A DNA stretch of 41,943 nt from a virus: the IMG/VR virus record IMGVR_UViG_3300030328_000932, positions 1-41,943 of that record; one strand, written 5' to 3'. Below are positions 6,517 to 16,500 of the stretch, piece by piece. The notes beneath the pieces are model-generated. The model was given only the letters and a program-made list of their open reading frames with translations, was not told the DNA's origin and did no database searches. The position numbers and the translations under genes were made by a program. The first letter of the stretch is position 1, and each line of letters starts with the position of its first letter.

Positions 6517-8547
6517 ATGGAACAAGACCCAAGAGCATTACAAAATGATGATTTATATAGGCAATGGCGTGACTCACGATCTGAATGGGACACGGAAGCT
6601 CGTAAGGACATTGATTTCTATCTTGGTAATCATTTTAGTCAGGATGAATCTGACGACCTAGCATCTAGAAACCAAGCGGATATACCTATGGATCGTGTAT
6701 CTGCCGCAATAGAAAAATTTAAAGCAGTACTTACATCAAGGCCTCCTGCATTTACAATAACTCCTAGAGAAGATTCCGATGTGCAAGTTGCTACATTGTG
6801 GAGAACGGTGATGGGTTACGTATGGCAAAAGTCCGATGGTGATTGGCAAATGAAACAAGCGATACAAGACTATGCCACAACAGGTATGGGCTACTTGTAT
6901 GCTTACATAGATAGAGAATCAGATTTTGGTAGAGGTGACGTTAAGTTCACTTATGTTGACCCGTTCAGAGTTTATGCTTCTCCTAGCTCTCGTGATCGTT
7001 GGTTTAGCGATTCAGATGGTATCATCCTTTCCACCATCCTTACAGGTGAGCAGGCCGTTAACCTCTACCCAGAATTAGGAGATAGAATTGATCCGGAAAC
7101 GGGCGAAGAGATACTGGGTTTAATAAACGATATATCTGGATTTACGTATGATGAAGAAGATTATCCTTCCTCTCAAAACAAAAACTCTATGAATGTATTT
7201 ACTCCAGCAGAGGTAAAGGACAAAGATTATTATCAGGTAAAAAAGTATCAAGTACTAGAAAGATTTTATAAAATAAAAGTTCCTTATTATCGTATCATAG
7301 ATATGAAAAGCCAAGAAGAAAGTATTCTTTCTCAAGAAGAATATGCTCAGTTTGTATCGGAAAATTCAGAGGCTTTTGATATTGGAGCTTTTACAGCAAT
7401 AGAAGTTTTACAAACTCGTGTAAAAGTATGTGCATCAATGGGTGAGGTTGTGCTATATGAACAGATATTAAATACCGATGAGTATCCTATTATACCCCTT
7501 CCAAATATCTGGACAGGCACTCCTTATCCCAAGTCAGACGTATCTAGAGCAAGGCCTATGCAAAGACTGCTTAATAAGTTGTGGTCATTGGCATTGTCTC
7601 ATGCACAAGCATCAGCGGGTTTAAAATTGTTAGTACCTTTGGGTAGTGTGGACGATATAGATCAGCTAGAAAAAGACTGGGCAAATCCAAATGCCGTTAT
7701 TGAAGTCGATTCATCCCAAGGTGAGCCGCACTACCCAGCTCCTCAACCTTTAGCTGGAGAGTTTTATAGATTAATACAACAGTCAGAGTTTTACATAGAT
7801 TTTATATTTGGACTTCCGGAAATGATGCATGGTTTTGCAGAAAAAGCCCCTGAGACAATGAGGGCTACAGAAAGAATGATTGCACTGGGAAGTGAAAGAC
7901 CAAAGTCTAAACTTAGAGATATAGAGTTTAGTATTAACAAGTTAGGCAAGGTTCTGTACAATCTGTCTAAGGGTCACTATACCTACAAAAAGATTTTTCG
8001 TTTAGCACAGCCAAATAACAATATAACTGAAGTTATGGCAAATTTTTATACAGATGTTTCCGGAGCTGTGTTAGATTTAAAGAAGGAAAAGCATGCGTTA
8101 GATCAGCATGACATAAGAATTGAACCGGGTTCTACAATGCCTTCTAGTAAATATGCAGAACTTGCAGTGTATTTAGAGGCTTTTCAAATGGGTATTGTAG
8201 ATAGGTACGAAGTATTAAAGAAAAATCCTGAATTGTTTGATAAGGAAGGAATTATGCGTAGAACAGAAGAGAAGCAGTTATTACAGCAACAAGTTCAGGC
8301 AATGCAGGATCAGATAAAGAATTTGCAGGGTGACTTGCAAACCGCACAACGAGAGTCTGTTAGCGATAGAAAAAGAGTCGAGGTTGAAAAGTTTAAATCT
8401 AGGCTATCTGAAGTTTCTTCAGAATCTAAAGCGGACAGAAGAGTGCAACGTAGTAAACTAGAAAACGAGGTGAAGCTAGAGGTGGAGAAATTGGCTAGTA
8501 ATCTGAAAGATGTTCAGAGAAAAGTCAGTTCTACTCCTGAAGCCTAG
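6517..8547 (+). CDS. portal protein (P22-like)
   Basis: 676-aa portal, the dodecameric DNA gate at one head vertex. It starts MEQDPRALQNDDLYRQWRDS, then DIDFYLGNHFSQDE and ADIPMDRVSAAIEKFKAVLT. It has the typical VKFTYVDPFRVYASPSSRDR segment, a clip/wing region around YPIIPLPNIWTGTPYPKSDV, and a crown-side region FGLPEMMHGFAEKAPETMRA then ERMIALGSERPKSKLRDIE. The last 90 residues form a long glutamine/lysine coiled coil (about 585-670), consistent with a barrel or crown extension. The size fits P22-type portals. It is upstream of scaffold and capsid, the usual order. Confidence 0.88.
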   Translation: MEQDPRALQNDDLYRQWRDSRSEWDTEARKDIDFYLGNHFSQDESDDLASRNQADIPMDRVSAAIEKFKAVLTSRPPAFTITPREDSDVQVATLWRTVMGYVWQKSDGDWQMKQAIQDYATTGMGYLYAYIDRESDFGRGDVKFTYVDPFRVYASPSSRDRWFSDSDGIILSTILTGEQAVNLYPELGDRIDPETGEEILGLINDISGFTYDEEDYPSSQNKNSMNVFTPAEVKDKDYYQVKKYQVLERFYKIKVPYYRIIDMKSQEESILSQEEYAQFVSENSEAFDIGAFTAIEVLQTRVKVCASMGEVVLYEQILNTDEYPIIPLPNIWTGTPYPKSDVSRARPMQRLLNKLWSLALSHAQASAGLKLLVPLGSVDDIDQLEKDWANPNAVIEVDSSQGEPHYPAPQPLAGEFYRLIQQSEFYIDFIFGLPEMMHGFAEKAPETMRATERMIALGSERPKSKLRDIEFSINKLGKVLYNLSKGHYTYKKIFRLAQPNNNITEVMANFYTDVSGAVLDLKKEKHALDQHDIRIEPGSTMPSSKYAELAVYLEAFQMGIVDRYEVLKKNPELFDKEGIMRRTEEKQLLQQQVQAMQDQIKNLQGDLQTAQRESVSDRKRVEVEKFKSRLSEVSSESKADRRVQRSKLENEVKLEVEKLASNLKDVQRKVSSTPEA

Positions 8548-8566
8548 AGACATCTAAGGAGAGACT

Positions 8567-9352
8567 ATGTCTACAACAGAACAACAGGAAGTAAATGTCC
8601 AAAACGATCAAGTCGTAACTAATGAGGCTTTCGTGGAAGATATCGTAAATCAGCAAGCTGGGCCTGAGAGTCCAGAGCAAATTCAAGAACCAGTACAAGA
8701 ACCAGCTACTTCAATGGATTATGAAGCTGAGGCTAAGAAGTTCCAATCTATGTATGATCGGTCACAAGCTGAAAATGCAAGATTACAACAAGGAGCACAA
8801 ATACTTCAGTTATTGGAGCAGAGACCTGACTTGGTGCAGGCACTTGAAAGCGGTATAGCTCAACCACAAACTCAACAGCAAAACGAACCTAGTGTCGGGA
8901 AGGATGATTTTAATCCTTGGGATGCTTTCACAGATGAGAACTCTGAGTCGGGACGATATGTAAACAATAAGATAGAATCGTTAGTGAATCAGAGATTGAC
9001 TTCTGCGTTATCCCAACAACAGCAACAGATACAAGCTGAGATGCAAATGCAAAATACCGTAAATGAATTAAGAGGAACGTATAAGATGTCCGATGGCGAC
9101 ATTCAAGAGTTCTTGCAGTTCACTACGAAACCAAAAGAGCAAGTAGGTTTAAATAATCTAGTAAAGCTCTGGCAGATGCAAAACGGTCAATCCGTTGCTA
9201 ACAACGATACAATGGAAGCGGTAAATGCGGCAAAACAAGCTCCTAGAACTGCTGGCGTTCTTCAAGGTCAACCTCAAACATCACAAAAAAATGATACTGA
9301 TAAGATTTTTGATGCCGTCATGGGCAATAGTGGCTCTTTGCGATTACCGTGA
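8567..9352 (+). CDS. scaffolding protein
   Basis: 261-aa acidic, glutamine-rich protein directly upstream of the major capsid gene. It has a disordered N-terminus rich in Q, E and P, then a coiled coil (YEAEAKKFQSMYDRSQAENA, about 50-75), then LLEQRPDLVQALESG. The C-terminal end is short and basic-poor. This composition and position are typical of phage scaffolds, which template prohead assembly and then leave. A good ribosome binding site (AAGGAG) lies 8 nt before the ATG. Confidence 0.8.
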   Translation: MSTTEQQEVNVQNDQVVTNEAFVEDIVNQQAGPESPEQIQEPVQEPATSMDYEAEAKKFQSMYDRSQAENARLQQGAQILQLLEQRPDLVQALESGIAQPQTQQQNEPSVGKDDFNPWDAFTDENSESGRYVNNKIESLVNQRLTSALSQQQQQIQAEMQMQNTVNELRGTYKMSDGDIQEFLQFTTKPKEQVGLNNLVKLWQMQNGQSVANNDTMEAVNAAKQAPRTAGVLQGQPQTSQKNDTDKIFDAVMGNSGSLRLP

Positions 9353-9387
9353 TATAACAAACAAACCACAAACCAAGAGGTAATAAA

Positions 9388-10770
9388 ATGGCAATATCAT
9401 ACAATACTGGTACTTTAAAGTCCAGTGATATCACAGCTTCTACTTCCTCTGCTGGTGTAGGTCAGGCTCCTGATAGGAGACGGATATTTAATTTTGGAGA
9501 CAGGGTAGCAGAATTGGCCCCTGAAGAATCTCCATTCTTCGTGTATCTTTCTCAAGTAGCCAAAGCACCTACCGATGATCCAGTATTTCGTTACTTGGAA
9601 AATCGTAATAAAATCAACTTTACTGACCGTTCTCTTCTTTTGAAAGGAGCTGTTAATGGTGGTTCTGCTGTGTCCGCAGGAACGTCTTATGCGTTTACTG
9701 TTGACACTGCTGGTGGAGCCTCTGTTGACTATCTATTAAAAGGAATGGTTATCGCTGTTCAAACTGCATCTCGCACAGGTGATGTTGGAATTGGGCAAGT
9801 GGTCGTTCGTGTTGATTCAGCAGTAACACATGGTAGTAGCGAAACTTCATTCACAGGTAAGATTATTGATGTCTCGAACGCAAATGTTTCTGGATATAAT
9901 GTTCTTGCTGATAATGATGCGGCTCAGATAATCGGTACTTCCTTCGAGGAAGGTTCTGGTTCTCCTGACGTTTTCTCAACAGAGCTTGAAGATAATTATG
10001 GGTATACCCAGATTTTTAAGACAGCCGCTGAGATGACAAACACAGCGTATGCAACTCGCTATCGTGGGTATGCAGACGAGTGGAGTAGACTATGGGCTGA
10101 CAAACTACGTGAGCATAAAATTGACATTGAAAGAGCTATGCTCTTTGGTCAAAAAGCTCGTCAAGGTGGCATTCAATATTCTGAAGGAATTGTAGGTCAC
10201 ATCCTTAAAAATGTAAATCCAACTGTAAACGATGATGATTTTAGCTATAGCTCTGGTAGCTCGTACTACCGAAGTGTTGCACAGGCAGAAATGACTTACG
10301 ATAGATTACTTAGTGATCTTGAAGTAATCTTTGATCCTGCTCGTGGTGGTGCTTCTGACAAGCTAGTCTTGTGTTCCTTACCAGTGATTACGTTTTTTAA
10401 CAAGTTAGGCGATGGAAAATTCTTAGATGCTTCTATGGGTCATTCTGCTAATAATTACAGAATGGACATGACAACTAGGAATGGTGCTTTCGGTCACTCC
10501 GTAATGGTAATTGATACTATTCACGGAACACTTAACCTTGTTAAAGAGCCACTTTTCAGAGGAATTGCGGCTGGGTATATGCTAATGGCTGACATGAGTC
10601 AAGTTTCTTATCGTCCTTTGATTGGAAATGGAATTAACCGTGATACACAGGTTATGACCAATGTTCAAGGTGCTGATGAGGATTTGAGAAAAGACATGAT
10701 TCTAACCGAAGCTGGTTTAGAAGTAAGTCTTTCTGAGTCTCATGCTTTGTTTAACTTAGAACACAATTAA
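9388..10770 (+). CDS. major capsid protein (HK97 fold, SU10-like)
   Basis: 460-aa shell protein. It begins MAISYNTGTLKSSDITASTS and contains GDRVAELAPEESPFFVYLSQ, with an inserted beta-rich domain around 85-180. A segment with YTQIFKTAAEMTNTAYATRY and KLREHKIDIERAMLFGQKAR matches the spine-helix region of SU10-type major capsid proteins, and the C-terminal part contains MVIDTIHGTLNLVKEPLFRG. The length is usual. Scaffold precedes it and a decoration candidate follows. AAGAGG before the ATG is a good ribosome binding site for a highly expressed gene. Confidence 0.88.
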   Translation: MAISYNTGTLKSSDITASTSSAGVGQAPDRRRIFNFGDRVAELAPEESPFFVYLSQVAKAPTDDPVFRYLENRNKINFTDRSLLLKGAVNGGSAVSAGTSYAFTVDTAGGASVDYLLKGMVIAVQTASRTGDVGIGQVVVRVDSAVTHGSSETSFTGKIIDVSNANVSGYNVLADNDAAQIIGTSFEEGSGSPDVFSTELEDNYGYTQIFKTAAEMTNTAYATRYRGYADEWSRLWADKLREHKIDIERAMLFGQKARQGGIQYSEGIVGHILKNVNPTVNDDDFSYSSGSSYYRSVAQAEMTYDRLLSDLEVIFDPARGGASDKLVLCSLPVITFFNKLGDGKFLDASMGHSANNYRMDMTTRNGAFGHSVMVIDTIHGTLNLVKEPLFRGIAAGYMLMADMSQVSYRPLIGNGINRDTQVMTNVQGADEDLRKDMILTEAGLEVSLSESHALFNLEHN

Positions 10771-10781
10771 GGAGTTAGATA

Positions 10782-11267
10782 ATGAAAACAGCTAGTTTAA
10801 ATGCAAATAGTTCAAGCTTCCAAACTGGTGAAAAAGCGTTTCAAAAAATAGACAACTCTGCGGCAGTGACAAGAACACTGACTGCGGCTGAGTCTGGAAC
10901 TCTTTTCGCTGTAGATATGTCTACGGAGGACAATAACGTAGCTTTAACCTTGCCAACGGCATCTGATGCCATAGCAGGTTGTAGCTATGACTTTTGTTTT
11001 ACTGTTAACTGTGACGATGATGCAGACTTTAGCATAACAACTGGAGCAAACGGAACTGATATATATGGTTACGTTGTTGCAGGTGCGGCTAATAGTACAG
11101 TAGACGATGTTGATGGACTCTCAAAAATAACCGTAGATGGTTCTGTTTCTCAGGCTATCGAAGGTTTAAGAATGACTCTTATCTGTGACGGTGTGAATTG
11201 GCATCTAAGCGGATATATTCCAGTTGCTATTGGAACAGTTGTTCTTGTTGAGTCAGCAAGTGCTTAA
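10782..11267 (+). CDS. putative head decoration protein
   Basis: 161-aa small beta-rich protein right after the capsid gene, with a strong ribosome binding site (AAGGAG). It is rich in A, T, S, D and G; recognisable strands include SGTLFAVDMSTEDNNVALTL and LRMTLICDGVNWHLSGYIPV. It has no enzymatic motif. Position and composition suggest a capsid decoration or spike protein; a minor structural protein is the alternative. A strong hairpin follows the stop codon. Confidence 0.6.
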   Translation: MKTASLNANSSSFQTGEKAFQKIDNSAAVTRTLTAAESGTLFAVDMSTEDNNVALTLPTASDAIAGCSYDFCFTVNCDDDADFSITTGANGTDIYGYVVAGAANSTVDDVDGLSKITVDGSVSQAIEGLRMTLICDGVNWHLSGYIPVAIGTVVLVESASA

Positions 11268-11289
11268 TCCGAATATATAAGGATAACAG

Positions 11290-11340
11290 TTTTAGGTGCT
11301 GTAGGGGTTATCAATAAAAGGTAACCCCTAAAACCTAAAA
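11290..11340 (+). terminator. two-tier hairpin after the capsid genes
   Basis: Nested perfect stems: outer TTTTAGGT (11290-11297) with ACCTAAAA (11333-11340), inner AGGGGTTA (11303-11310) with TAACCCCT (11322-11329). There is no U-run after it. It lies between the capsid/decoration genes and the next small gene and could be a partial terminator or a 3' stabiliser that keeps capsid mRNA abundant. Confidence 0.6.
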
Positions 11341-11350
11341 AGGATTAACT

Positions 11351-11557
11351 ATGAATAAGTGCATACATTGTAATAAAGAAAATAAAAACAACTGGTTTTA
11401 CTGTAGGTCTTGCGGAAAGAAAGCTTCTGAAAGTAAATTTACTACTAATATGTGGATGACATCACAGATGGGAAAGAGAACAGATGTAGAGCTATCAGTA
11501 CAGTCCATATCTGAAAATACAAATAAAATGAGAAAAAATTTAGGTTATGGCGGTTAA
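11351..11557 (+). CDS. zinc-ribbon miniprotein, 68 aa
   Basis: Two CxxC knuckles (CIHC at 4-7 and CRSC at 18-21) form a compact zinc ribbon; the remaining 45 residues are a charged helical tail. The gene has a good ribosome binding site (AAGGATT) and overlaps the next gene by 11 bp. It is in a block of small basic proteins between capsid and adaptor genes. It may bind nucleic acid or act in head completion; function unknown. Confidence 0.75.
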   Translation: MNKCIHCNKENKNNWFYCRSCGKKASESKFTTNMWMTSQMGKRTDVELSVQSISENTNKMRKNLGYGG

Positions 11558-11840
11558 GAAAAAAGATTCAAGATTAAAAAGAGCTGGTGTAACTGGGTTT
11601 AATAAACCAAAGCGTACTCCGGGCCATCCTAAGAAATCTCATATTGTTGTTGCGAAGGTAGGGGATAAAATTAAAACAATACGATTTGGGCAACAAGGCG
11701 TAAAGACAGCAGGTAAACCAAAGGTCGGGGAACCTGCAAAGCAAAAGGCAAGACGTAAGTCATTTAAAGCTAGGCATGCTAAGAACATAGCTAAGGGAAA
11801 AATGTCAGCGGCTTACTGGGCCGATAAGGTAAAATGGTAA
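11547..11840 (+). CDS. small basic protein, DUF6321-like
   Basis: 97 aa, strongly basic. The core KRAGVTGFNKPKRTPGHPKK then SHIVVAKVGDKIKTIRFGQQ and the C-terminal KSFKARHAKNIAKGKMSAAY match a family I recall as DUF6321, common in marine phages. Family assignment is from memory. The charge and conserved basic C-terminus suggest DNA or RNA binding, perhaps a packaged nucleic-acid-binding protein. It overlaps its neighbours on both sides (11 bp, and TAATG). Confidence 0.7.
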   Translation: MAVKKKDSRLKRAGVTGFNKPKRTPGHPKKSHIVVAKVGDKIKTIRFGQQGVKTAGKPKVGEPAKQKARRKSFKARHAKNIAKGKMSAAYWADKVKW

Positions 11841-12004
11841 TGAATAAAAAAGTAAAAGCACCTGCTGGTTATCATTGGATGAAAGCCGGAAGTGGTTATA
11901 AGTTAATGAAGCATAGTGGTAAGTTTAAAAAACATAAAGGTGCAAGTCTTATGGCTGATTTCAAAGTTCAGATGAGACATGTAAAACCTAAGAAGAAAAA
12001 GTAA
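11840..12004 (+). CDS. very small basic protein, 54 aa
   Basis: The sequence reads MNKKVKAPAGYHWMKAGSGY then KLMKHSGKFKKHKGA and ends in PKKKK. It starts with ATG sharing its A with the previous stop (TAATG) and ends sharing its last A with the next ATG in the same way, so it is tightly coupled on both sides. About a third of the residues are K, R or H. The PAGYHWM motif looks conserved in similar tiny phage proteins. It is likely a nucleic-acid-binding or virion-internal peptide; function unknown. Confidence 0.75.
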   Translation: MNKKVKAPAGYHWMKAGSGYKLMKHSGKFKKHKGASLMADFKVQMRHVKPKKKK

Positions 12005-12705
12005 TGGCTACGTTTGAAGCACAGGTAGAGGGATTAACAGGTCTAAGTATAGATGGTAGCAGTGCACCTACACAATCAGAACTTTCTCAGTTCCTAACAG
12101 ATGGTGCTAAAGAGATTCTAAATACATTACCAAGATCAAAACAATCCTTGTTTACAACTGCAAACGATTTAAACGGTAGTAGTCAAAGTCTTACGCTTTT
12201 AGGTTCTGAGGTGTTTAGTGTAACTAGAGACGATGGTACTATTAATCAACCATGCAGAAGAGTTCCTGCTGAGTTAAATGGACGTATTAGAGATTCTGAT
12301 GATATGATGGCGGCTACCACTACAGACCCTGCTTACTACGTTACAAACAATATTTTAGTCGTTGTGCCTTCACCTACTAACGCTCAAAATGCTCATGTTC
12401 ATACACTGAATTATCCTACGGTTGCTTTTGGTGACAGTGCTATTGCTAAGTTTCCAGATGATGGGGAGTATTTGGTACCTTTATATGCTTCTATTAAATC
12501 ATTACAAAATGCTATTGAAACAACAAGAGCTTTATCTAATACTCAATTTGATAGTGCAGTAACAGCAAATACATCTGAAGATGTAGAATTGGCATCTTCA
12601 CATATAAGTGCTGGTAATGCATATTTAAATGAAATAAACTCTATGGAAAAACAACAAGCTAAATTACAGGTAGATTACGATAAGGGAATACAGGAGTTAA
12701 AATAA
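12004..12705 (+). CDS. putative head-tail adaptor, 233 aa
   Basis: Mostly helical N-terminus (MATFEAQVEGLTGLSIDGSS, SQFLTDGAKEILNTLP), a beta-rich middle (QSLTLLGSEVFSVTRDDGTI, YVTNNILVVVPSPTNAQ) and a helical C-terminus. This arrangement is typical of connector proteins that extend the portal. It lies after the capsid block and before two shorter adaptor-like genes, with 1-base overlaps (TAATG) on both sides. The assignment rests on context and fold-like pattern, not on an exact family match. Confidence 0.6.
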   Translation: MATFEAQVEGLTGLSIDGSSAPTQSELSQFLTDGAKEILNTLPRSKQSLFTTANDLNGSSQSLTLLGSEVFSVTRDDGTINQPCRRVPAELNGRIRDSDDMMAATTTDPAYYVTNNILVVVPSPTNAQNAHVHTLNYPTVAFGDSAIAKFPDDGEYLVPLYASIKSLQNAIETTRALSNTQFDSAVTANTSEDVELASSHISAGNAYLNEINSMEKQQAKLQVDYDKGIQELK

Positions 12706-13055
12706 TGGCAATACATTCTTTAACAGTGAAACAGATTATCAGTAGGGTTAGGCAAGTTTTTCCCGATGCTCCAGAAACATACATTATGTCTTTAATTAAT
12801 GATGCTATTAATGAGCTTGGACAATATTCTCAAAAGTCAATATCTGCAAAAATTAACATAGTAGCGAATCAAACATTCTATGATTTGTCTGATAGTGCTA
12901 CAGATTCATCTAGTAACGCTATGGGTATTAACAAAGTTCACAGGGTAGACGTTATGGATAATGATGATGATTACATTAGAGTACCAAGAGTTTTAGATGG
13001 CGAACCTCTTATGTTTGATATTACATCAGAGTCAGCGATAAAGGAGCCTTCATAA
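12705..13055 (+). CDS. adaptor/connector-type protein, 116 aa
   Basis: Begins MAIHSLTVKQIISRVRQVFP, then YIMSLINDAINELGQYSQKS, a helix pair common in phage adaptor proteins. A strand region follows with KINIVANQTFYDLSDSA and RVDVMDNDDDYIRVPRVL. The stop overlaps the next ATG by one base in another frame. The next gene looks like the natural continuation of this protein, so the two may be one adaptor gene split in this lineage. Confidence 0.6.
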   Translation: MAIHSLTVKQIISRVRQVFPDAPETYIMSLINDAINELGQYSQKSISAKINIVANQTFYDLSDSATDSSSNAMGINKVHRVDVMDNDDDYIRVPRVLDGEPLMFDITSESAIKEPS

Positions 13056-13483
13056 TGGCAAGCAATATAAAGTATCCAGAAGATAAGGTTTTATATTTTA
13101 TTAGAGGGGATCATTTAGGTTTAATTACGACATTCTCTTCAACGGGAGAGTCAAGAACAGAGAGAAAGTCTTATCAGGCGTTTGATCATTCTGTTACAAA
13201 TGGTTTACTTGTCCATTACTACGGGAATCCCAACAAGGTTACAGCGATTACAGACACCCCAGATGTTGATAACTTATATCATTCTGCAATTGTAGACTAT
13301 GTAAAGAAGTGTTTGTATATGGATCGTGCGGGTAGGACATCCGATAGTAACAGAGCACAAGTAGCAATGAACCTAATGATGAGACATGAAAGAAAATTTG
13401 ATATGGCCATTAAGAAATATGGCACAAAGAAAAGAAGCAAGACTGGAGGAACTAGGGCGGTAGTCCCAGCTAGTTTTACATAA
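13055..13483 (+). CDS. structural protein following adaptor, 142 aa
   Basis: Contains KVLYFIRGDHLGLITTFSST, NGLLVHYYGNPNKVTAITDT and a helical segment VDNLYHSAIVDYVKKCLYMD, ending in a basic tail (KKYGTKKRSKTGG). The pattern resembles the C-terminal half of adaptor proteins. One-base coupling to the preceding gene supports co-assembly. It is followed by a 104-bp gap before the tail fibre gene. Confidence 0.6.
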   Translation: MASNIKYPEDKVLYFIRGDHLGLITTFSSTGESRTERKSYQAFDHSVTNGLLVHYYGNPNKVTAITDTPDVDNLYHSAIVDYVKKCLYMDRAGRTSDSNRAQVAMNLMMRHERKFDMAIKKYGTKKRSKTGGTRAVVPASFT

Positions 13484-13587
13484 GATAATTGATTGATTAT
13501 TTGTTTTGATTTGAGTTAAGTTTCAAGACATATAATTTAACTATATGAATGCTTAAAAGCGGTGGTGGTGGAAATATAGGGTAGATT
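13484..13587 (+). promoter_or_regulatory. gap before tail fibre, possible promoter
   Basis: Longest non-coding gap inside the rightward block apart from the hairpin region after the capsid genes. It contains TATAAT (13531-13536) preceded by TTGATT 19 bp upstream, a spacing longer than ideal. It ends in a GGTGGTGGTGGA patch about 15 nt before the ATG. A promoter for the fibre is possible but weakly supported. Confidence 0.3.
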
Positions 13588-16500
13588 ATGGCAAACCAAT
13601 TCACTACAAAGGAAGTACTAAACAAGGTACTACTCGATTCTTCAGGTGATGCAATCACAGCAAATTCAGTAACTTCTCAAGAAGCATTAAACGCTGTACT
13701 AGACACATCAAATAATAGACTAAACGTATCCCTCGGTGGTAGCAATACAATTTCAGGCGATGTTACCATTACAGGCGACTTAACTGTACAGGGTAGTGCT
13801 ACTAATACATTCGATGAACAGATACAAGGGATAGTCCAAATATTAGGTTCTGCTGGAACAGGTGCTACACCAGCAGGAACATTACAATTAACAACTTCTG
13901 AAACAACTATAGTTGATAATGACCAACTTGGAAGGATAGAGTTTTTAGCCGCTAGTGAGGCAGATGGAAGTGACTCTCAGTTGGTAGGAGCTTCAATAGC
14001 TGGTGAAGCTGAGGCTACTTTTGCGGCTGACAATAATTCTACTGCTTTAGTTTTTTCTACAAACACATCAGCGGCCGCTACGGAACGCATGAGAATTACA
14101 TCTGCTGGTTTGGTTGGTATTGGTGCAACGCCAAGTGCTGTTTTGCATTTGTTTAGAAATAACACAGATACTAATCTATTAATAGAATGTACTCATTCTG
14201 TTTCAAGTGCATCTATTGATTTAAGGTCAGCTACAGATAGAGATTCTACTGTAATGTTTCGTGAAGGCTCAACTTTGAAAGCACAGGTACTACATGATGC
14301 AAGTGCAGATTCTCTTGTATTAACAGATGGAGCTAATTCAAATACTGTTTTTATAAATGCAAACAAGGTTGGTATTGGCGAAAGTTCTCCAGACCAATTA
14401 TTGCACATTTCTGGTACTGCACCAGTAATAAGATTGCAAGAAACTGCTGATTCTGCTATTGAAGACACTAATGCTATTGCAAGTATTGAGGCTTGGGCTA
14501 ATGATAGCGGTGAAAGAAAAGCTGGTTCTATAGCTTTTGTTGCTTCTGAACAATGGGGAGCAGACACAGACGATGCTCCTACAGCAATAACATTTAATAC
14601 GCAAACAAATGATGGTACAGATGAATTTGGTGAAAGAATGAGAATTGAAGGTGCTGTTGGTGGTACGCCATTAATTGGTATTGGAACTGCAAGTCCTTCA
14701 GAAGCTTTACACATTTCATCAAGCGAAGCATCTGCTACGCCTGTTCTTTTATTGGAAAATACGAATGCCAATAATTTACCAGCACAAATAAATTTTTATA
14801 AAAACACTTCTGATGAAGATGATGATGATTGGCTTGGTCAAATAGATTTTGAAGGAAATGATTCAGGTGGAAATAGGCATCAATATGGTAGAATTGCCTC
14901 AAGGTCAACTGATGTAGCAGATGGAAGTGAAGATGGAAACATAATTTTTTCAACAATGAAAGCTGGTACATTGACAGACACTTTAATACTTGAATCTGGT
15001 AATGCTGGTATTGGAACGAGTTCACCAGTTGCTCAAGGATTAACAGTAGCTAATGCTGGTGATGTTAATTTAACTCTATTGGCAGATAGTAATGCAGATG
15101 GTGCTAATAATTGGTCAATGATAGATTTCAGGGTTGATAATACTTCTGGAAATCCTGAAGCAAGAATTTATTATAAGCAAGACATTACTTCTTTAGTTTT
15201 AGCTACAGCAAATACAAATAGACTTATACTTGACTCCAACTCCAGAATCTCACTAAGTAATAATGATAGTGGGACAAGTAACACAGTCTATGGATACCAA
15301 GCTGGTAACCTTATTGGTGCTGGGGATAATTTTAATGTTTTTATAGGCCATCAAGTTGCAGATGCAGATATGACTAATGCGACTAATAATGTTGGAGTAG
15401 GTTATCAAAGTCTTGGTGCTTTAACTGAAGGAGATAATAATATTGCTCTCGGTTATCAATCAGCAGATGCTATCACATCAGGTTCTGCGAATGTAGCAAT
15501 CGGAACATCATCTCTTGGAGCAAATACAGCTACTCATAATAATGTAGCAGTTGGAACAAGTGTCTTACAGTCACTTGAAGCATCATCACAAAATACTGCT
15601 ATTGGTTCAGGTGCTATGTCTTCGATAGGTACTGGTGCAAGTGGATTATCAAATTGTGTAGCAATAGGGTATCAAGCATTTCAAGGTGGTGTTAATACAA
15701 CTACAGGAGCAAATGGAACAGTTGCAGTAGGGATGAATTCTCTTACAGCACAGACGACTGCAATTGGGAATACAGCAGTTGGTTATTTCTCGCTAAGTAC
15801 AGCTACAACTGGTGGATATAATACAGCAGTAGGAAATGTTGCTCTTGATGCTTGTACTGGAACATCTAATACAGCAGTTGGATTTGGTGCATTGGGTAGT
15901 GTGGTTGGTGGTGGTACAAATATTGGCATAGGGAGTGGTGCTGGAAACAAAGGTGGAGGTTCTGGTGCTGATTTAACCACAGGGAATGAAAACACTCTTA
16001 TTGGTAATGTAACAAGAGTTTCAACCGCTGGTGCTGAAAATCAAACTGTAATAGGGTATGATGCAGTAGGACAAGCAGACGATTCAGTCACACTTGGTAA
16101 TGCAGATGTAACTGCTGTGTATATGGCACAAGATAGTGGTGCTACAGTTCATTGTGCTGGGGTAGTTGTTTCAGAAGGAATAAACTTCCCAGATGATGCT
16201 TCTGCAAGTCCAAGTTCAGATGCAAACACTTTGGATAACTACGAAGAAGGAGTATTTGAAGTTGCAGTTACAGGGGCAACAAGTGGTAGTTGGTCAACTT
16301 CTTCGAGTGGTGGATATTTAAATTATGTTAAAATTGGAAAATTATGTCATATTTCTGGTTATATTGAAGTAGACACAGATAATAGTGCGAGTGGTCTTGT
16401 AAAAATCACACTTCCATTTACATCGGCAACTGGATTAACTGAAGCGTCTGATTTACAATGGGGAAGTGCTTCGGTTGCTGATGGTGGTACTACACTTAAT

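Noticed and set aside
14193-14771. A 192-aa leftward frame opposite the tail fibre
   Set aside because: It is a low-complexity shadow of the repetitive fibre sequence.
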